Assembly (NCBI GenBank): GCA_029887765.1
Contig: JARXPF010000001.1
Span: 128,488 to 192,487 of the forward strand
Direction: 5' to 3'
Length of the DNA: 64,000 bases
Origin: Candidatus Methanomethylicota archaeon
GTDB taxonomy: Archaea > Thermoproteota > Methanomethylicia > Methanomethylicales > Methanomethylicaceae
The translations under genes were made by a program, and so were the position numbers. The notes beneath the pieces were generated by a model that worked only from the letters and a program-made list of their open reading frames with translations, searched no databases and had not been told where the DNA came from. Positions 27,833-36,731 of the stretch are shown here, in pieces. Numbering within the stretch: the first letter of the stretch is position 1; every line of letters starts with the position of its first letter.

Positions 27833-28342
27833 TTATATTGAATGAAATATGGCATATTTATCTCCACCTAAATGAAGTAGAGGTGAAGTTTTCCAAACTT
27901 CATCAAAATCCTTAGCATTAACAGCTACAACTTTTCCTAAAATTATGGAATGATCACCCACTTCCATACCTCTAATAACCATACACTCTATTGATCCCAT
28001 GCATTCTTCAATAATAGGTGTTTTTAGTTTAGTACTTTTTATAAAATTAAAGAGACCAGATTTATCATAAAATTTTCCAGAAATTGTTCCTGCTTTAATA
28101 ACTTTATCTAATAATAGTGGAGATGGTATATTAATTGTAAATTCTCCTGATTCTAAAATTAATTTATGAGTATATCTATTAGGAGATATTGATACTGCAA
28201 GAATGGGTGGATTTATTGAAACTGGCATATGCCATGCAGCAATCATTGAATTTGGAGAACCATCTTTTTTTAATGCAACAATAATTGCTGCAATTCTTGG
28301 AGAAAGCAAGCGATAATAAAGATTTTCAGATACTTTCTTCAT
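27833..28342 (-). CDS. Flavin reductase-like FMN-binding protein
   Basis: A 169-residue split-barrel flavoprotein of the flavin reductase/DIM6 group. The start at 28342 (MKKVSENLYYRLLSPRIA) has GGAGA upstream; a longer in-frame start crosses the divergent promoter. Family marks: GSPNSMIAAWHMPVSINPPI and ISPNRYTHKLILESGEFTIN. It may reduce free FMN or act as a ferric reductase/flavoredoxin. It is divergent from a nitroreductase, another FMN enzyme, with about 58 bp between them. Confidence 0.85.
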   Translation of the reverse strand: MKKVSENLYYRLLSPRIAAIIVALKKDGSPNSMIAAWHMPVSINPPILAVSISPNRYTHKLILESGEFTINIPSPLLLDKVIKAGTISGKFYDKSGLFNFIKSTKLKTPIIEECMGSIECMVIRGMEVGDHSIILGKVVAVNAKDFDEVWKTSPLLHLGGDKYAIFHSI

Positions 28343-28400
28343 AATTTCTCCAAGTATAATATATAATTGAAGATTAAAATAATTATTTTGGGGATTTTTA

Positions 28401-28943
28401 ATGGATGTATTTGAATGTATAAAAAAAAGGAGAAGCATAAGAAGTTTTAAGAAAATTCCAATAAAATATGAAGACTTAATGAAAATATTAAATGCTGCAA
28501 TACTTGCTCCTTCTGCAGGAAATATTCAACCATGGGAATTCATAATTGTCACAAGACAAGATTTAAAAGAAGAATTAGCAGAAGCAGCTCTAGGACAATA
28601 TTGGATGTTAGATGCAAGTGTAATAATAGTTGTATGTGCAAGAGAAAAAGATTCTGCTAGTAGATATGGAAGTAGAGGAAAATCATTATATTGCATACAA
28701 GATACTGCAGCTGCTATAGAGAACATGCTATTGGCAATAACAGCATTAGGATATGGTGCATGTTGGGTAGGGGCATTTGATGAAGATGCTGTAAGAAAAA
28801 TATTAAAAATACCCTTAGGTGTAAGACCGATAGCATTAATTCCAATAGGTGTACCAAATGAAAGTCCTGAACCTAGATGGAGGAAGGAGCTTCATGAGGT
28901 ATTACACTTCGAATTTTATGGAGGATCAAAAGAGCAAGTATAA
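28401..28943 (+). CDS. Nitroreductase-family FMN protein
   Basis: A 180-residue NAD(P)H- or F420-independent nitroreductase fold. The N-terminal FMN-binding pattern IKKRRSIRSFKKIPI and APSAGNIQPWEFIIV, the middle helix AIENMLLAITALGYGACWVG, and the IALIPIGVP end are characteristic. The physiological substrate is not visible. The 3' end overlaps a convergent transglutaminase-like gene by 71 bp. Confidence 0.88.
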   Translation: MDVFECIKKRRSIRSFKKIPIKYEDLMKILNAAILAPSAGNIQPWEFIIVTRQDLKEELAEAALGQYWMLDASVIIVVCAREKDSASRYGSRGKSLYCIQDTAAAIENMLLAITALGYGACWVGAFDEDAVRKILKIPLGVRPIALIPIGVPNESPEPRWRKELHEVLHFEFYGGSKEQV

Positions 28944-30006
28944 TAAAAATTACTAATACAATTATACCATAATCCACTATATGATTCGTATCCATAAAAG
29001 TTACTTGATGATATTCAATCCATGAAATATTAGATTTTTGTATAATTTCTCTAATATTATTAAATTCTTTTATGTAATTTTGATAATTTATAGATAAAAA
29101 CTCAAAAGTTGGATAGGTATAGAAACAGGAATATGTAATATGGTCTATTAAATTTTGACTTTTTATATGACCATTTACAAAATATGCTCCTCTAAAAAAA
29201 GTGAAATCTACAGGATACCAAGATCCACCACTATCTTTAGGTAAATACACCATGGCCCAACCATGCCAAGCTACATTATTTAAATTAAAAATCATATTTC
29301 CATCTTGTTCTAAGCTATTTATACCTGGAATATAGACTGCACCTATAGCAGTATAAGCTGGAATATTAAGACATCTACAAAAGAGAACAAATAAGTTTGC
29401 CATATCATCACAATCACCACTTTTACTAGAATAAGTGTACCAAACATCTTGAGGAGCAAAAAGTCCAAAAGAATATTTCATTGTATTTTCAAACCAGTTT
29501 AATATTTTAAGAATGATAAAGAGAACATTTTCTTCATCACCTATTATTGAATTTAAAAAATTTAAAATTTCTTCTTTTTGAGATTCTGTTACTTGCCATA
29601 TACCAGTTAGTGAATATTTTTCTATAATGTCTTTTGGGATATCTGAAATTTTTCCAACATTAGAGATATCATAATGTTTTTCCTTAAGTTGAATTGAAAA
29701 AATGATAGAAAGAGACATTGATTCTCCTTTATTAAGAGGAACATCACTTATTATTTTTATAAATGGATTTCCATCTTCATCAAAAAAGATTTTAAAATTA
29801 GCCATTGTTCCATTTAAACTGACTTTTTCTATGAATACTTGTTGATATGATGAATTTGGAAAAATATTTTGAGTAAGAAAATAGTCATAAATAGGATCTC
29901 CTGGAAATAAAGTCTCTCCATTATTTATAATAACTATAGTAAGATTGTATTGATACATAGTTGGAAGTGTAAACATTAATAATGGAATTAAAAATAAACT
30001 GTACAT
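28873..30006 (-). CDS. Transglutaminase-like (cysteine protease fold) membrane-anchored protein
   Basis: A 377-residue protein with an N-terminal hydrophobic signal (SLFLIPLLMFTLP) and a C-terminal transmembrane helix (YGIIVLVIFIILALLIL) with a short basic tail. The central domain has the transglutaminase triad: Cys in SGDCDDMANLFVLFCR, His in VAWHGWAMVYLP, and Asp in WYPVDFTFF. So the catalytic domain faces outside the cell. It could be a peptidase or cell-surface cross-linking enzyme. The substrate is unknown. Confidence 0.8.
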   Translation of the reverse strand: MYSLFLIPLLMFTLPTMYQYNLTIVIINNGETLFPGDPIYDYFLTQNIFPNSSYQQVFIEKVSLNGTMANFKIFFDEDGNPFIKIISDVPLNKGESMSLSIIFSIQLKEKHYDISNVGKISDIPKDIIEKYSLTGIWQVTESQKEEILNFLNSIIGDEENVLFIILKILNWFENTMKYSFGLFAPQDVWYTYSSKSGDCDDMANLFVLFCRCLNIPAYTAIGAVYIPGINSLEQDGNMIFNLNNVAWHGWAMVYLPKDSGGSWYPVDFTFFRGAYFVNGHIKSQNLIDHITYSCFYTYPTFEFLSINYQNYIKEFNNIREIIQKSNISWIEYHQVTFMDTNHIVDYGIIVLVIFIILALLILHKIRSVIPHEAPSSI

Positions 30007-30082
30007 TGTTCATCTACATGAGAAATATTTTTTAGCAAGTTATAAAAATTGCTAAAAATAATTATAATTCTAGGTGAAAAAA

Positions 30083-30313
30083 ATGCCATTTTCAGCTTAT
30101 TTATTAGGAGTAAGTCAAATAGGTAAAGAAAAAGAAGTTCTTGAAAAATGTTTAAAAATAAAAGGAGTGAAAGAAGGAGCTATAGTATTTGGAGAATTCG
30201 ATATAATATTAAAAATAGAGGCAGAGGATCTTAAAGAACTTTCCAAAAAAATAGAAGAAATAAGAAATATAAATGGATTTATTAGAACCACAACTTTAAT
30301 ACCAATGGAATAA
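30083..30313 (+). CDS. Stand-alone Lrp/AsnC ligand-binding (RAM) domain protein
   Basis: A roughly 76-residue ferredoxin-like fold corresponding only to the C-terminal effector-binding domain of Lrp/AsnC regulators (SAYLLGVSQIGKEKEVLEKC, GVKEGAIVFGEFDIILKIEA, EIRNINGFIRTTTLIPM). No helix-turn-helix is present. GGTGA precedes the ATG at 30083, so I prefer it to the GTG at 30074, which overlaps that site. Stand-alone RAM proteins may bind amino acids and pair with full Lrp regulators elsewhere. Confidence 0.82.
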   Translation: MPFSAYLLGVSQIGKEKEVLEKCLKIKGVKEGAIVFGEFDIILKIEAEDLKELSKKIEEIRNINGFIRTTTLIPME

Positions 30314-30316
30314 TTT

Positions 30317-31501
30317 TTATATTTTATTTATTATATTGAAAATAGTTTCCATAGCATTAAAATTATGAGCAAAATTCTTTGCTTTTTCAACTCTAGAAAT
30401 AAATTCTGAAGAATTCAAAATTTCATTTATTGCTTCAAGTAAAGTATTTTTAGAAAGGTTATATTGTTGAATAGATTTTGCCAGTCCCATTTCTTCCATA
30501 GACTTAGCTATTCCTTGATGTTCAGAATGTGCTGGAGTAGGTATTATAATCATTGGCTTTCCATAGTATATTGCCTCAGAAACAGTATTATGACCGCCTC
30601 TTGTTATTAATAAATCACATGCTTTTAATATAGAATACCTATCCTCAACCCAATCAAATATAATTAAATTTTTATTACCATTTTTTAAGTTATTAAATGA
30701 ATTTCTATTTGGAAAACCTTTACTAACTATTATATTATAATCATCTGGAAAATCTTGAAAAATTTTGATAAGGATTTCTGTAATATACTTTTTTTCAGCA
30801 ATGGTGCCACTCATAGCTGCAAAAATTAATGGACGATCATCTACACCGAGTTTTTTTCTAATTTCTTCACTTGGAGGTAAATCCCAAGGATATTTAGAAA
30901 TTATTGGGCCTACAAGTTTTAATTTATTTATGTATCTATTAGATGGTACAACATTTGCTTTTGCAATTGTATAAGGAGGAGGAAAATCAGGAACAATAAT
31001 TACATTGCTTAAATTCCATAAACTTCCAAGTATTTCTAAACCTAATCTTTCTACAAAATTTTTTATTTTTTGTTTAATTTTCCGATTTATTGGTTTTAAG
31101 TGAGGGATCATTATCCTTAATTGATGTAATATTAGAACAGACTTAAAACCCATAATCTTTGCTGCTATTATTGAAGATAATCGACTATCTGAAACTACAA
31201 CATCTGGTTTAAAATGTTCAATTAAATTTATTTCAGCACCTATTTGTTGAAAAAATTTTATTATAATTTTTGGTCCTGCAGAGAGAGTTCTACGAATATC
31301 AAAAGTTCCATCTTCTTTTTCATAGAATGTAATTTTTGGAACTTCTTCTACATTAAAACCAGCTCTTCTCACAAATTCTACAGCTTCACCATATGTAGAA
31401 AAAAACACATCATCTCCTCTTTTTTTAAATAATTCAGCTATAGCAATACATCTTCCAGCATGCCCTAGAGCAATACCGCAAGGAGAAAAGTATATTCGCA
31501 T
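30317..31501 (-). CDS. MurG-like glycosyltransferase (GT-B fold)
   Basis: A 394-residue UDP-sugar-type transferase. The N-terminal glycine-rich loop is FSPCGIALGHAGRCIAIAEL, and the C-terminal donor-binding region is CDLLITRGGHNTVSEAIYYG followed by KPMIIIPTPAHSEHQGIAKS, as in MurG and macroside transferases. No membrane helix is clear. It may act on a lipid-linked or cell-surface acceptor. It follows AMMECR1 by seven bases on the same strand, so it is the last gene of the CBS/Mut7-C/AMMECR1 run. Confidence 0.83.
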   Translation of the reverse strand: MRIYFSPCGIALGHAGRCIAIAELFKKRGDDVFFSTYGEAVEFVRRAGFNVEEVPKITFYEKEDGTFDIRRTLSAGPKIIIKFFQQIGAEINLIEHFKPDVVVSDSRLSSIIAAKIMGFKSVLILHQLRIMIPHLKPINRKIKQKIKNFVERLGLEILGSLWNLSNVIIVPDFPPPYTIAKANVVPSNRYINKLKLVGPIISKYPWDLPPSEEIRKKLGVDDRPLIFAAMSGTIAEKKYITEILIKIFQDFPDDYNIIVSKGFPNRNSFNNLKNGNKNLIIFDWVEDRYSILKACDLLITRGGHNTVSEAIYYGKPMIIIPTPAHSEHQGIAKSMEEMGLAKSIQQYNLSKNTLLEAINEILNSSEFISRVEKAKNFAHNFNAMETIFNIINKI

Positions 31502-31508
31502 AGTGTTT

Positions 31509-32132
31509 TTATTCTCCTAACTCTCGCTTTATTACTTTGCCATATGGACGTTCTTCGCAAAATACTTCTGCTGTAAAACTGTAAATTTTAACATTCTTTG
31601 AAAGCCAACAATCTGGCGGCAAGCCAGCTTTCATACAACATTCTGAAAGAAAAGTTTCTTCATCCCAATTATATTCTACTGGAACTTGAGGTAATAATAA
31701 ACCAGAATAAGGTCCCATTTCTATAATTAAGCCATCTCTACCTATTTTAATTAATTTTGGATATTCTCTTGGATTTTTAACTTCAAGTAATTTTGGAGGT
31801 GTTAATACACTTACTTCAAATATAACTTGAGAGAGTTCTTCTTCTCTTAATGGAGGAAAGCGAGGATCTTTTGTAGCTGCACTTATTGCGGACTCTATAA
31901 TCGCTTCTATGAGAGGTAAATATGGAAGAGGATAACCAATACAACCTCTTAATATTTTTTCATTATCAATAAGCTTCTCAATTGTTACAAATACTCCACA
32001 TTTTTCATAAAATTTGACACTTAAGTCCTTAGGGGGTGAAATTTTTTTCTTTTTAGTAATATAGCTAGTAACAGCATCTCTAGCTAATTTAACAAGAAAT
32101 GTGCCTTCTTCAAGTGTTAACAAAGCCGTCAC
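31509..32132 (-). CDS. AMMECR1 domain protein
   Basis: A 207-residue AMMECR1-family protein, conserved from archaea to human but of unresolved biochemical function. The invariant LRGCIGYP motif is present (KILRGCIGYPLPYLPL), as are AATKDPRFPPLREEEL and GLLLPQVPVEYNWDEETFL. The GTG at 32132 overlaps the TGA of the Mut7-C gene (GTGA), so the two are co-translated. Confidence 0.93.
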   Translation of the reverse strand: MTALLTLEEGTFLVKLARDAVTSYITKKKKISPPKDLSVKFYEKCGVFVTIEKLIDNEKILRGCIGYPLPYLPLIEAIIESAISAATKDPRFPPLREEELSQVIFEVSVLTPPKLLEVKNPREYPKLIKIGRDGLIIEMGPYSGLLLPQVPVEYNWDEETFLSECCMKAGLPPDCWLSKNVKIYSFTAEVFCEERPYGKVIKRELGE

Positions 32133-32533
32133 CTTTTTATCAATTTGATTCGCTTATTTATATCCTTCCAATGACTTCCATACCAATAAACTTTTCCACA
32201 ATTAGGGCATTTCCAAGTATTAGAAGATGGACCAATGGTTAATAAAGCATTACAAATAGTACATCTTGAGCCTATTAATGATTCATCTATACATAAATTA
32301 AGTTCTGAAATTGATTTAATTAAGTCTGTAGAATGTATTAAAAATGATTTTACATTTTCTTTTATAGCTTTTTTAAAAAGTTCTTCATCTCTAGTAATTA
32401 ATATTCTATCTTCATTTTTTGCAATTTTAATTAAAGTTTCATCATCAAATACTTTATTGTATATTGTATCATAACCCAATAACCTTAACCATCTTGCAAG
32501 TCTACCAAGCATTGCATCTACTACAAAACGCAA
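32129..32533 (-). CDS. Mut7-C (PIN-like RNase) domain protein with zinc ribbon
   Basis: A 134-residue protein of the COG1656/Mut7-C family. The N-terminal PIN-like fold has FVVDAMLGRLARWLRLLGYD and RILITRDEELFKKA (acidic residues of the presumed nuclease site). The C-terminus is a zinc ribbon, CTICNALL and CPNCGKVYW. Start is TTG at 32533 after a GAGGGAG site located inside the upstream gene's end. It is coupled to AMMECR1. Confidence 0.88.
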   Translation of the reverse strand: MRFVVDAMLGRLARWLRLLGYDTIYNKVFDDETLIKIAKNEDRILITRDEELFKKAIKENVKSFLIHSTDLIKSISELNLCIDESLIGSRCTICNALLTIGPSSNTWKCPNCGKVYWYGSHWKDINKRIKLIKR

Positions 32534-32536
32534 AAT

Positions 32537-33322
32537 CTAAACTCCCTCTGGAAAGCTTTGTAAAATATACGCCAATATTTCATTATGAGTGAGAATGCCT
32601 ATGAATTTTTCATTTTCTACAACTATAACACCTGGAATTTGTTCTTTCTTTAAAATTTTAATTACATCACTTAATGGTGTTTCATTTTCTATAGTTGGGA
32701 CTTTTAATATCATAGCATTGGATATTGAAAATTCCCTAATTTTAGCTCTTTGATGTTTTTCACTTATACGTTTATGAAACTCTATTAAAGAATTCACCAT
32801 TTCTCTTTCTGATATCGCTCCTATTACTTTACCATCATCATTTAAAACAGGAATTATTAATAAATGATTGTCTAGCATTAATCTTCTTGCATGAATTGCT
32901 CTATTGTGAGGATATACCACTGGAATGTCTTTTCGTAATATTAAATTTATAGGAATTATAGAATCTTCAACAAAATACATCATATGACTTCTAAATATAA
33001 TTCCTAGAAAAGTTTCACCATAAAAGACTGGAAGAGAAGGAACTTTTAAATCTAACATTAATTCAGCACATTTTCTAATAGAAGCATCATTTGATAGTGT
33101 TGTAGGAAATTTCTTTAGAAAACCGGAGTTATGCAATGAACCAATAGACAAAATTCTAGATTTTTCTGTACCAATTTTACTTAAAATTTCTCTATAACCT
33201 ATATAACCAATTAATTTTCCATTATCACAAACACATACACTATCAATAGATTTTTTATTCAATATATCTAAAGTTTCTAGTATAGTGCTATCTTTATCAA
33301 TAGTTGGAGGATCTTTCGTCAA
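32537..33322 (-). CDS. Four-CBS-domain protein
   Basis: About 261 residues made of four CBS motifs arranged as two Bateman modules; such modules bind adenosine nucleotides or SAM. Repeats are recognisable by VCDNGKLIGYIGYREIL, VFYGETFLGIIFRSHM, LNDDGKVIGAISEREMV and VVENEKFIGILTHNEIL. The TTG at 33322 clips the first CBS strand. An in-frame ATT at 33340, four bases after GGGAGG, would restore it (see findings). It is third in a run of CBS genes. No enzymatic domain is attached. Confidence 0.87.
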   Translation of the reverse strand: MTKDPPTIDKDSTILETLDILNKKSIDSVCVCDNGKLIGYIGYREILSKIGTEKSRILSIGSLHNSGFLKKFPTTLSNDASIRKCAELMLDLKVPSLPVFYGETFLGIIFRSHMMYFVEDSIIPINLILRKDIPVVYPHNRAIHARRLMLDNHLLIIPVLNDDGKVIGAISEREMVNSLIEFHKRISEKHQRAKIREFSISNAMILKVPTIENETPLSDVIKILKKEQIPGVIVVENEKFIGILTHNEILAYILQSFPEGV

Positions 33323-33330
33323 TATTTTTA

Positions 33331-34176
33331 TTAATCTAATTTTTCCTCCCCCCGAGCTAATACCTTAACAAAATCAAATTTTGTAATAAGTCCACTTAAT
33401 TCTCCTTTACTATTAACAACAGGCATTCCACCTATATTATTATCTATGAGTAATTTAGCAGCCTTACTTGCATCAGTATCTTCTTCTACAACTATTGGAT
33501 TCTCTGTCATTATATCTTCAGCTAAAGGAATGAAATATATTCTATCATAAGATATTTCACCAAGTTCATTTTTTCTTTTCTTGAAAAAACTTTCAGTTTT
33601 TCTTGACGGAGCTATAAAAGATAAGTCAGTTTCAGTAATAATACCTATTGGTTTATTTCCTTCTAAAACTATAACTCTATCAGTATTAAGCTCATCAAGT
33701 AGATTAATTACTCTATAAATACTATGATATTTATGTATTACAGGAAGATTTTCTCTTTGACACATTGATTTAACTGTAAGTTTCTCAGTAAAATTTTCTG
33801 CAAAATATCTTGTAATATCTGTTTTAGTAATTATTCCTACAAGCTCTTCATTACTATCTACTACAGGTAAGCCACGAATATTTTCAGATACCATTTTTTT
33901 AGTAGCAAGAATAATTGAATCATCTTCATTTATTATAGAAACAGGACTCCTCATTACTTCATATACATATATTGAATTAAAATCTCTTAATTGAAATTTT
34001 TGATTTCTTATTTTTCTAATAATATCTTTTCTAGTAATTGTACCTATTGGATGTTTTCCTTCCACAACTACTAAACGACTTATTCCTTCTTTTAACATGA
34101 TATTTCTAACATAAGCTAATGTATCTGATGGTTTGACAACAATAACTGGTGAACTCATATAATCTTTTACTTTCAA
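33331..34176 (-). CDS. Four-CBS-domain protein
   Basis: A 281-residue protein with four CBS domains: MKVKDYMSSPVIVVKPSDT, YVYEVMRSPVSIINEDDS, a third around LTVKSMCQRENLPVIHKY, and IMTENPIVVEEDTDASKA. Each is followed by the usual strand pattern (for example PVVDSNEELVGIITKTDI). No catalytic domain is present. Probably a stand-alone nucleotide or SAM sensor that regulates a partner. It lies 10 bases after the two-CBS zinc-ribbon gene. Confidence 0.9.
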   Translation of the reverse strand: MKVKDYMSSPVIVVKPSDTLAYVRNIMLKEGISRLVVVEGKHPIGTITRKDIIRKIRNQKFQLRDFNSIYVYEVMRSPVSIINEDDSIILATKKMVSENIRGLPVVDSNEELVGIITKTDITRYFAENFTEKLTVKSMCQRENLPVIHKYHSIYRVINLLDELNTDRVIVLEGNKPIGIITETDLSFIAPSRKTESFFKKRKNELGEISYDRIYFIPLAEDIMTENPIVVEEDTDASKAAKLLIDNNIGGMPVVNSKGELSGLITKFDFVKVLARGEEKLD

Positions 34177-34186
34177 TATGAATCAC

Positions 34187-34744
34187 CTATTCACCAAATT
34201 CTGATCTACAATTTTCACATAAAAATTGGCCATTAACTTCTTTAAGAGAATCTGACCATTCTTCACAATTATCACAATAACCAGTCATAGTCTCTAATTC
34301 TTCTCTTTTCATCATAAGTCTTTCTCGAGTAGATTCAATAAGTATTTCAATCATTTCTGGTGCTGCAGAAAGAATATCACTTGCAGTTATTATTCCAACC
34401 ATTTTTCCTTTTTCAACTACTACAAGTCTTCTAATATTAAGAGAAGCCATTTTCTTTGCTGCTTCCATTATTCCAACTCTAGGATCAATAACAAATAATG
34501 GTGATGACATTATATCCTTTGCAAGAACTTTATCTGGATCAAGACCTTTCGCAAGAACTCTTTCAATTAAATCTTTTTCAGTAATTATCCCAACAGGATT
34601 TCCATTAGATACTACTATTACAGATCCAATTTTTTTATTACTCATAGCAATAGCTACATCTCTTGCAGAAGAAGTTTCTGATAAGGTTATAACATCTCTT
34701 GTCATAATATCTCCAACTTTTATTGCTGATTTTATACTTTTCAT
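34187..34744 (-). CDS. Two-CBS-domain protein with C-terminal zinc ribbon
   Basis: A 185-residue protein: CBS 1 (VGDIMTRDVITLSETSSARD), CBS 2 (AKDIMSSPLFVIDPRVGIME), then a helical linker and a rubredoxin-like zinc ribbon (CDNCEEWSD and CENCRSEFGE). CBS-plus-zinc-ribbon proteins are common in archaea; the ribbon may contact nucleic acid or protein. It is the first gene of the minus-strand operon. Its promoter carries an inverted repeat around the TATA box. Confidence 0.9.
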   Translation of the reverse strand: MKSIKSAIKVGDIMTRDVITLSETSSARDVAIAMSNKKIGSVIVVSNGNPVGIITEKDLIERVLAKGLDPDKVLAKDIMSSPLFVIDPRVGIMEAAKKMASLNIRRLVVVEKGKMVGIITASDILSAAPEMIEILIESTRERLMMKREELETMTGYCDNCEEWSDSLKEVNGQFLCENCRSEFGE

Positions 34745-34773
34745 AAAGAGAACCCAATTATATATTTCTCTTT
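34745..34773 (-). promoter_or_regulatory. TATA box flanked by perfect 8-bp inverted repeat (CBS operon promoter)
   Basis: Plus-strand arms AAAGAGAA (34745-34752) and TTCTCTTT (34766-34773) surround CCCAATTATATAT, which holds a minus-strand TATA-like box. The arm nearest the gene abuts the ATG at 34744. A protein bound here would block TBP or initiation, so this is a candidate operator. Confidence 0.5.
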
Positions 34774-34799
34774 CATGATATTTAAGCGGATCTCTTAAT

Positions 34800-36731
34800 T
34801 TATAAAGGGTTAGATCCTCCAGGAGGAATTACTGTTAAAAATTCATTCTCAGGTATGAGATTTATTATTTGATGATATTTTTCATTTGCTCTTTTCAATA
34901 GAAGTTCTTTTATTTTCTTTACCAATTCTTTTCCTTCATACTTTCCAGGTAGAAGTTTAACAAAAGCTATGGAATTATTTTTAACAAAAAATTCATTACC
35001 CACAATAATTTTATACGAATTTTCAAATATTTGAACCCCTAGGTATATTGAAAGAGGAATATTTTTTACATAATTTCTTTCTCCATATATCATAAATGCA
35101 CCTTTTCCAAGATATTCCCCAGGAGGGGGGGATTTTGTAACTTGATTTGCATTTACCCAATAACCATCTGCAGAACTAAGACCAGCTCTCCAAGCTTTTG
35201 AATATACTACAGCAAAAGCTACAGCTTCTCTTTTAGTTTCTTCGGTTATTTCTTTTCCACTTGATTTTACTATAACAACAGAGCCTCCAGGAACATCAGA
35301 GTGAGCAAAAATATCCTTTGGTTCTAAATATTTCTTAACAAGAATTTCATTTTGTTTAGCATCTTTTCCTCCAATTATTAAAAATCCTTGTGATGAAAAT
35401 GTCCATCTGAATTTTTCATACCATTCTTTTTTCATTGATTTTATTGGAATTGGCTCTTGAATTTCTTGTAATCCTTTTTTCAATTTATTAATTTTATCTT
35501 CAGTTTCTTTCATTGCTTTCATAAGTCCATTTAATTTTTTAACATACTCTTTTGAAATTGAAAAAAATTTATTTGCATTTTCTGAAGCTGAAAGTTTAAT
35601 ATCTAATGGAATTTCTTTTTCTTCTAATATAATTTTAATAATTTTACCATCAACATTGGCTATTCTTATTGGTGAATTCTTTATTATGGTATCCCAATCA
35701 ATATTACTTTTTCGCATTTTAATTATATAATTGATTAAATCTTGAATTTTAGTTAAATTATTGAGTATAATTTCACCAATTCTTCTATTTTCATTTATTT
35801 TATTCTCTAATTCTTTTGCATACTCTTTTTGTTTTATTATAATTTCTTCTAAATTTTTTATTTTTTCTTCTAAAGGTTGTTTTTCTTTTTCTATAATTTT
35901 CCTTAAAGTTAATCTTGAGAAATATTCATCAACTGCTATATTAAAAGATTCAAAATAAATACGCTCATAAGGAAGAGACATAAATTCAATGGGTTGAACA
36001 GAAATATTTTCTCCATCTTTTACCACTATATTTGGTTTAAGTGATTGATTATTAATTTCTTGAATTAATAATCTTGCAGAATTTAAAAATTTTCTAAAGT
36101 TTTCTTCAGAAATTTCAGATTTAGGATCAATTGAGCATCTAAAAAGTACTTCTTCAATAAATTCTGGAGGTAAATTTACTTTTCTTACTATGAACTTTAT
36201 AGTCTCAATTTTTTCTAATTTTATTTCATCAAAATTATCAAAAATATTTTTTCCTCTAATAGGAGGAGGTGAATATAATAATCCAGGAATTATAGATCTA
36301 TCTCGCATTTTCTTTTGATAAAGTGCATAAATTATTTTTCCAGAATCATCAGTTATAATAATGTTTCCTTCTCCAAACACTTCAAGATAAAGCTTAAGTA
36401 GTCTATCTGATTTCAATGTAAAACAAATTATTCTATCTAAGTTTATTTGATCAATTGATACTAATATAGAATTGAGAAGATGAGATCTCATTATCATAGT
36501 ATGTTGAGATGGCTTTTGAGGTATTGGATATTTATAGTTAGTAATATTAACTCTTTTACCTAATTCAAATATTAAGTTAATATTTCCACTTAATGTATGA
36601 AAACGAAATATGTATGCCCAGTCATCCAAATTGTATATATTTTCCATACGAGCATTTATAAGTAAAGATCTTAACTCTCTTATAATAGCTAGGAGGTCTA
36701 TGGATGTCAAGTAAAGCTTCAGAAATATCAC
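34800..36731 (-). CDS. NEMF/Rqc2-family (NFACT) ribosome quality-control protein
   Basis: A 643-residue archaeal Rqc2/RqcH homologue, which binds 60S/50S subunits with stalled nascent chains. NFACT-N is at the start (TSIDLLAIIRELRSLLINAR) with a helix-hairpin-helix-like region. A long coiled coil spans about 285-430 (KEKQPLEEKIKNLEEIIIKQ). NFACT-R has the DIFAHSDVPGGSVVIVKSSG stretch and SSADGYWVNANQVTKS. A DUF3441-type C-terminus is not obvious. The GTG at 36731 is the longest start. A TTG at 36710 is possible. The 5' end overlaps the divergent EMC6-like gene. Confidence 0.9.
   Translation of the reverse strand: MIFLKLYLTSIDLLAIIRELRSLLINARMENIYNLDDWAYIFRFHTLSGNINLIFELGKRVNITNYKYPIPQKPSQHTMIMRSHLLNSILVSIDQINLDRIICFTLKSDRLLKLYLEVFGEGNIIITDDSGKIIYALYQKKMRDRSIIPGLLYSPPPIRGKNIFDNFDEIKLEKIETIKFIVRKVNLPPEFIEEVLFRCSIDPKSEISEENFRKFLNSARLLIQEINNQSLKPNIVVKDGENISVQPIEFMSLPYERIYFESFNIAVDEYFSRLTLRKIIEKEKQPLEEKIKNLEEIIIKQKEYAKELENKINENRRIGEIILNNLTKIQDLINYIIKMRKSNIDWDTIIKNSPIRIANVDGKIIKIILEEKEIPLDIKLSASENANKFFSISKEYVKKLNGLMKAMKETEDKINKLKKGLQEIQEPIPIKSMKKEWYEKFRWTFSSQGFLIIGGKDAKQNEILVKKYLEPKDIFAHSDVPGGSVVIVKSSGKEITEETKREAVAFAVVYSKAWRAGLSSADGYWVNANQVTKSPPPGEYLGKGAFMIYGERNYVKNIPLSIYLGVQIFENSYKIIVGNEFFVKNNSIAFVKLLPGKYEGKELVKKIKELLLKRANEKYHQIINLIPENEFLTVIPPGGSNPL

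Noticed and set aside
35116-35132. Run of seven G (C on the coding strand) in the Rqc2 gene as a frameshift site
   Set aside because: The frame is intact through it and encodes a plausible Ser-Pro-Pro-Pro-Gly stretch; slippage is possible but nothing in the sequence supports it.
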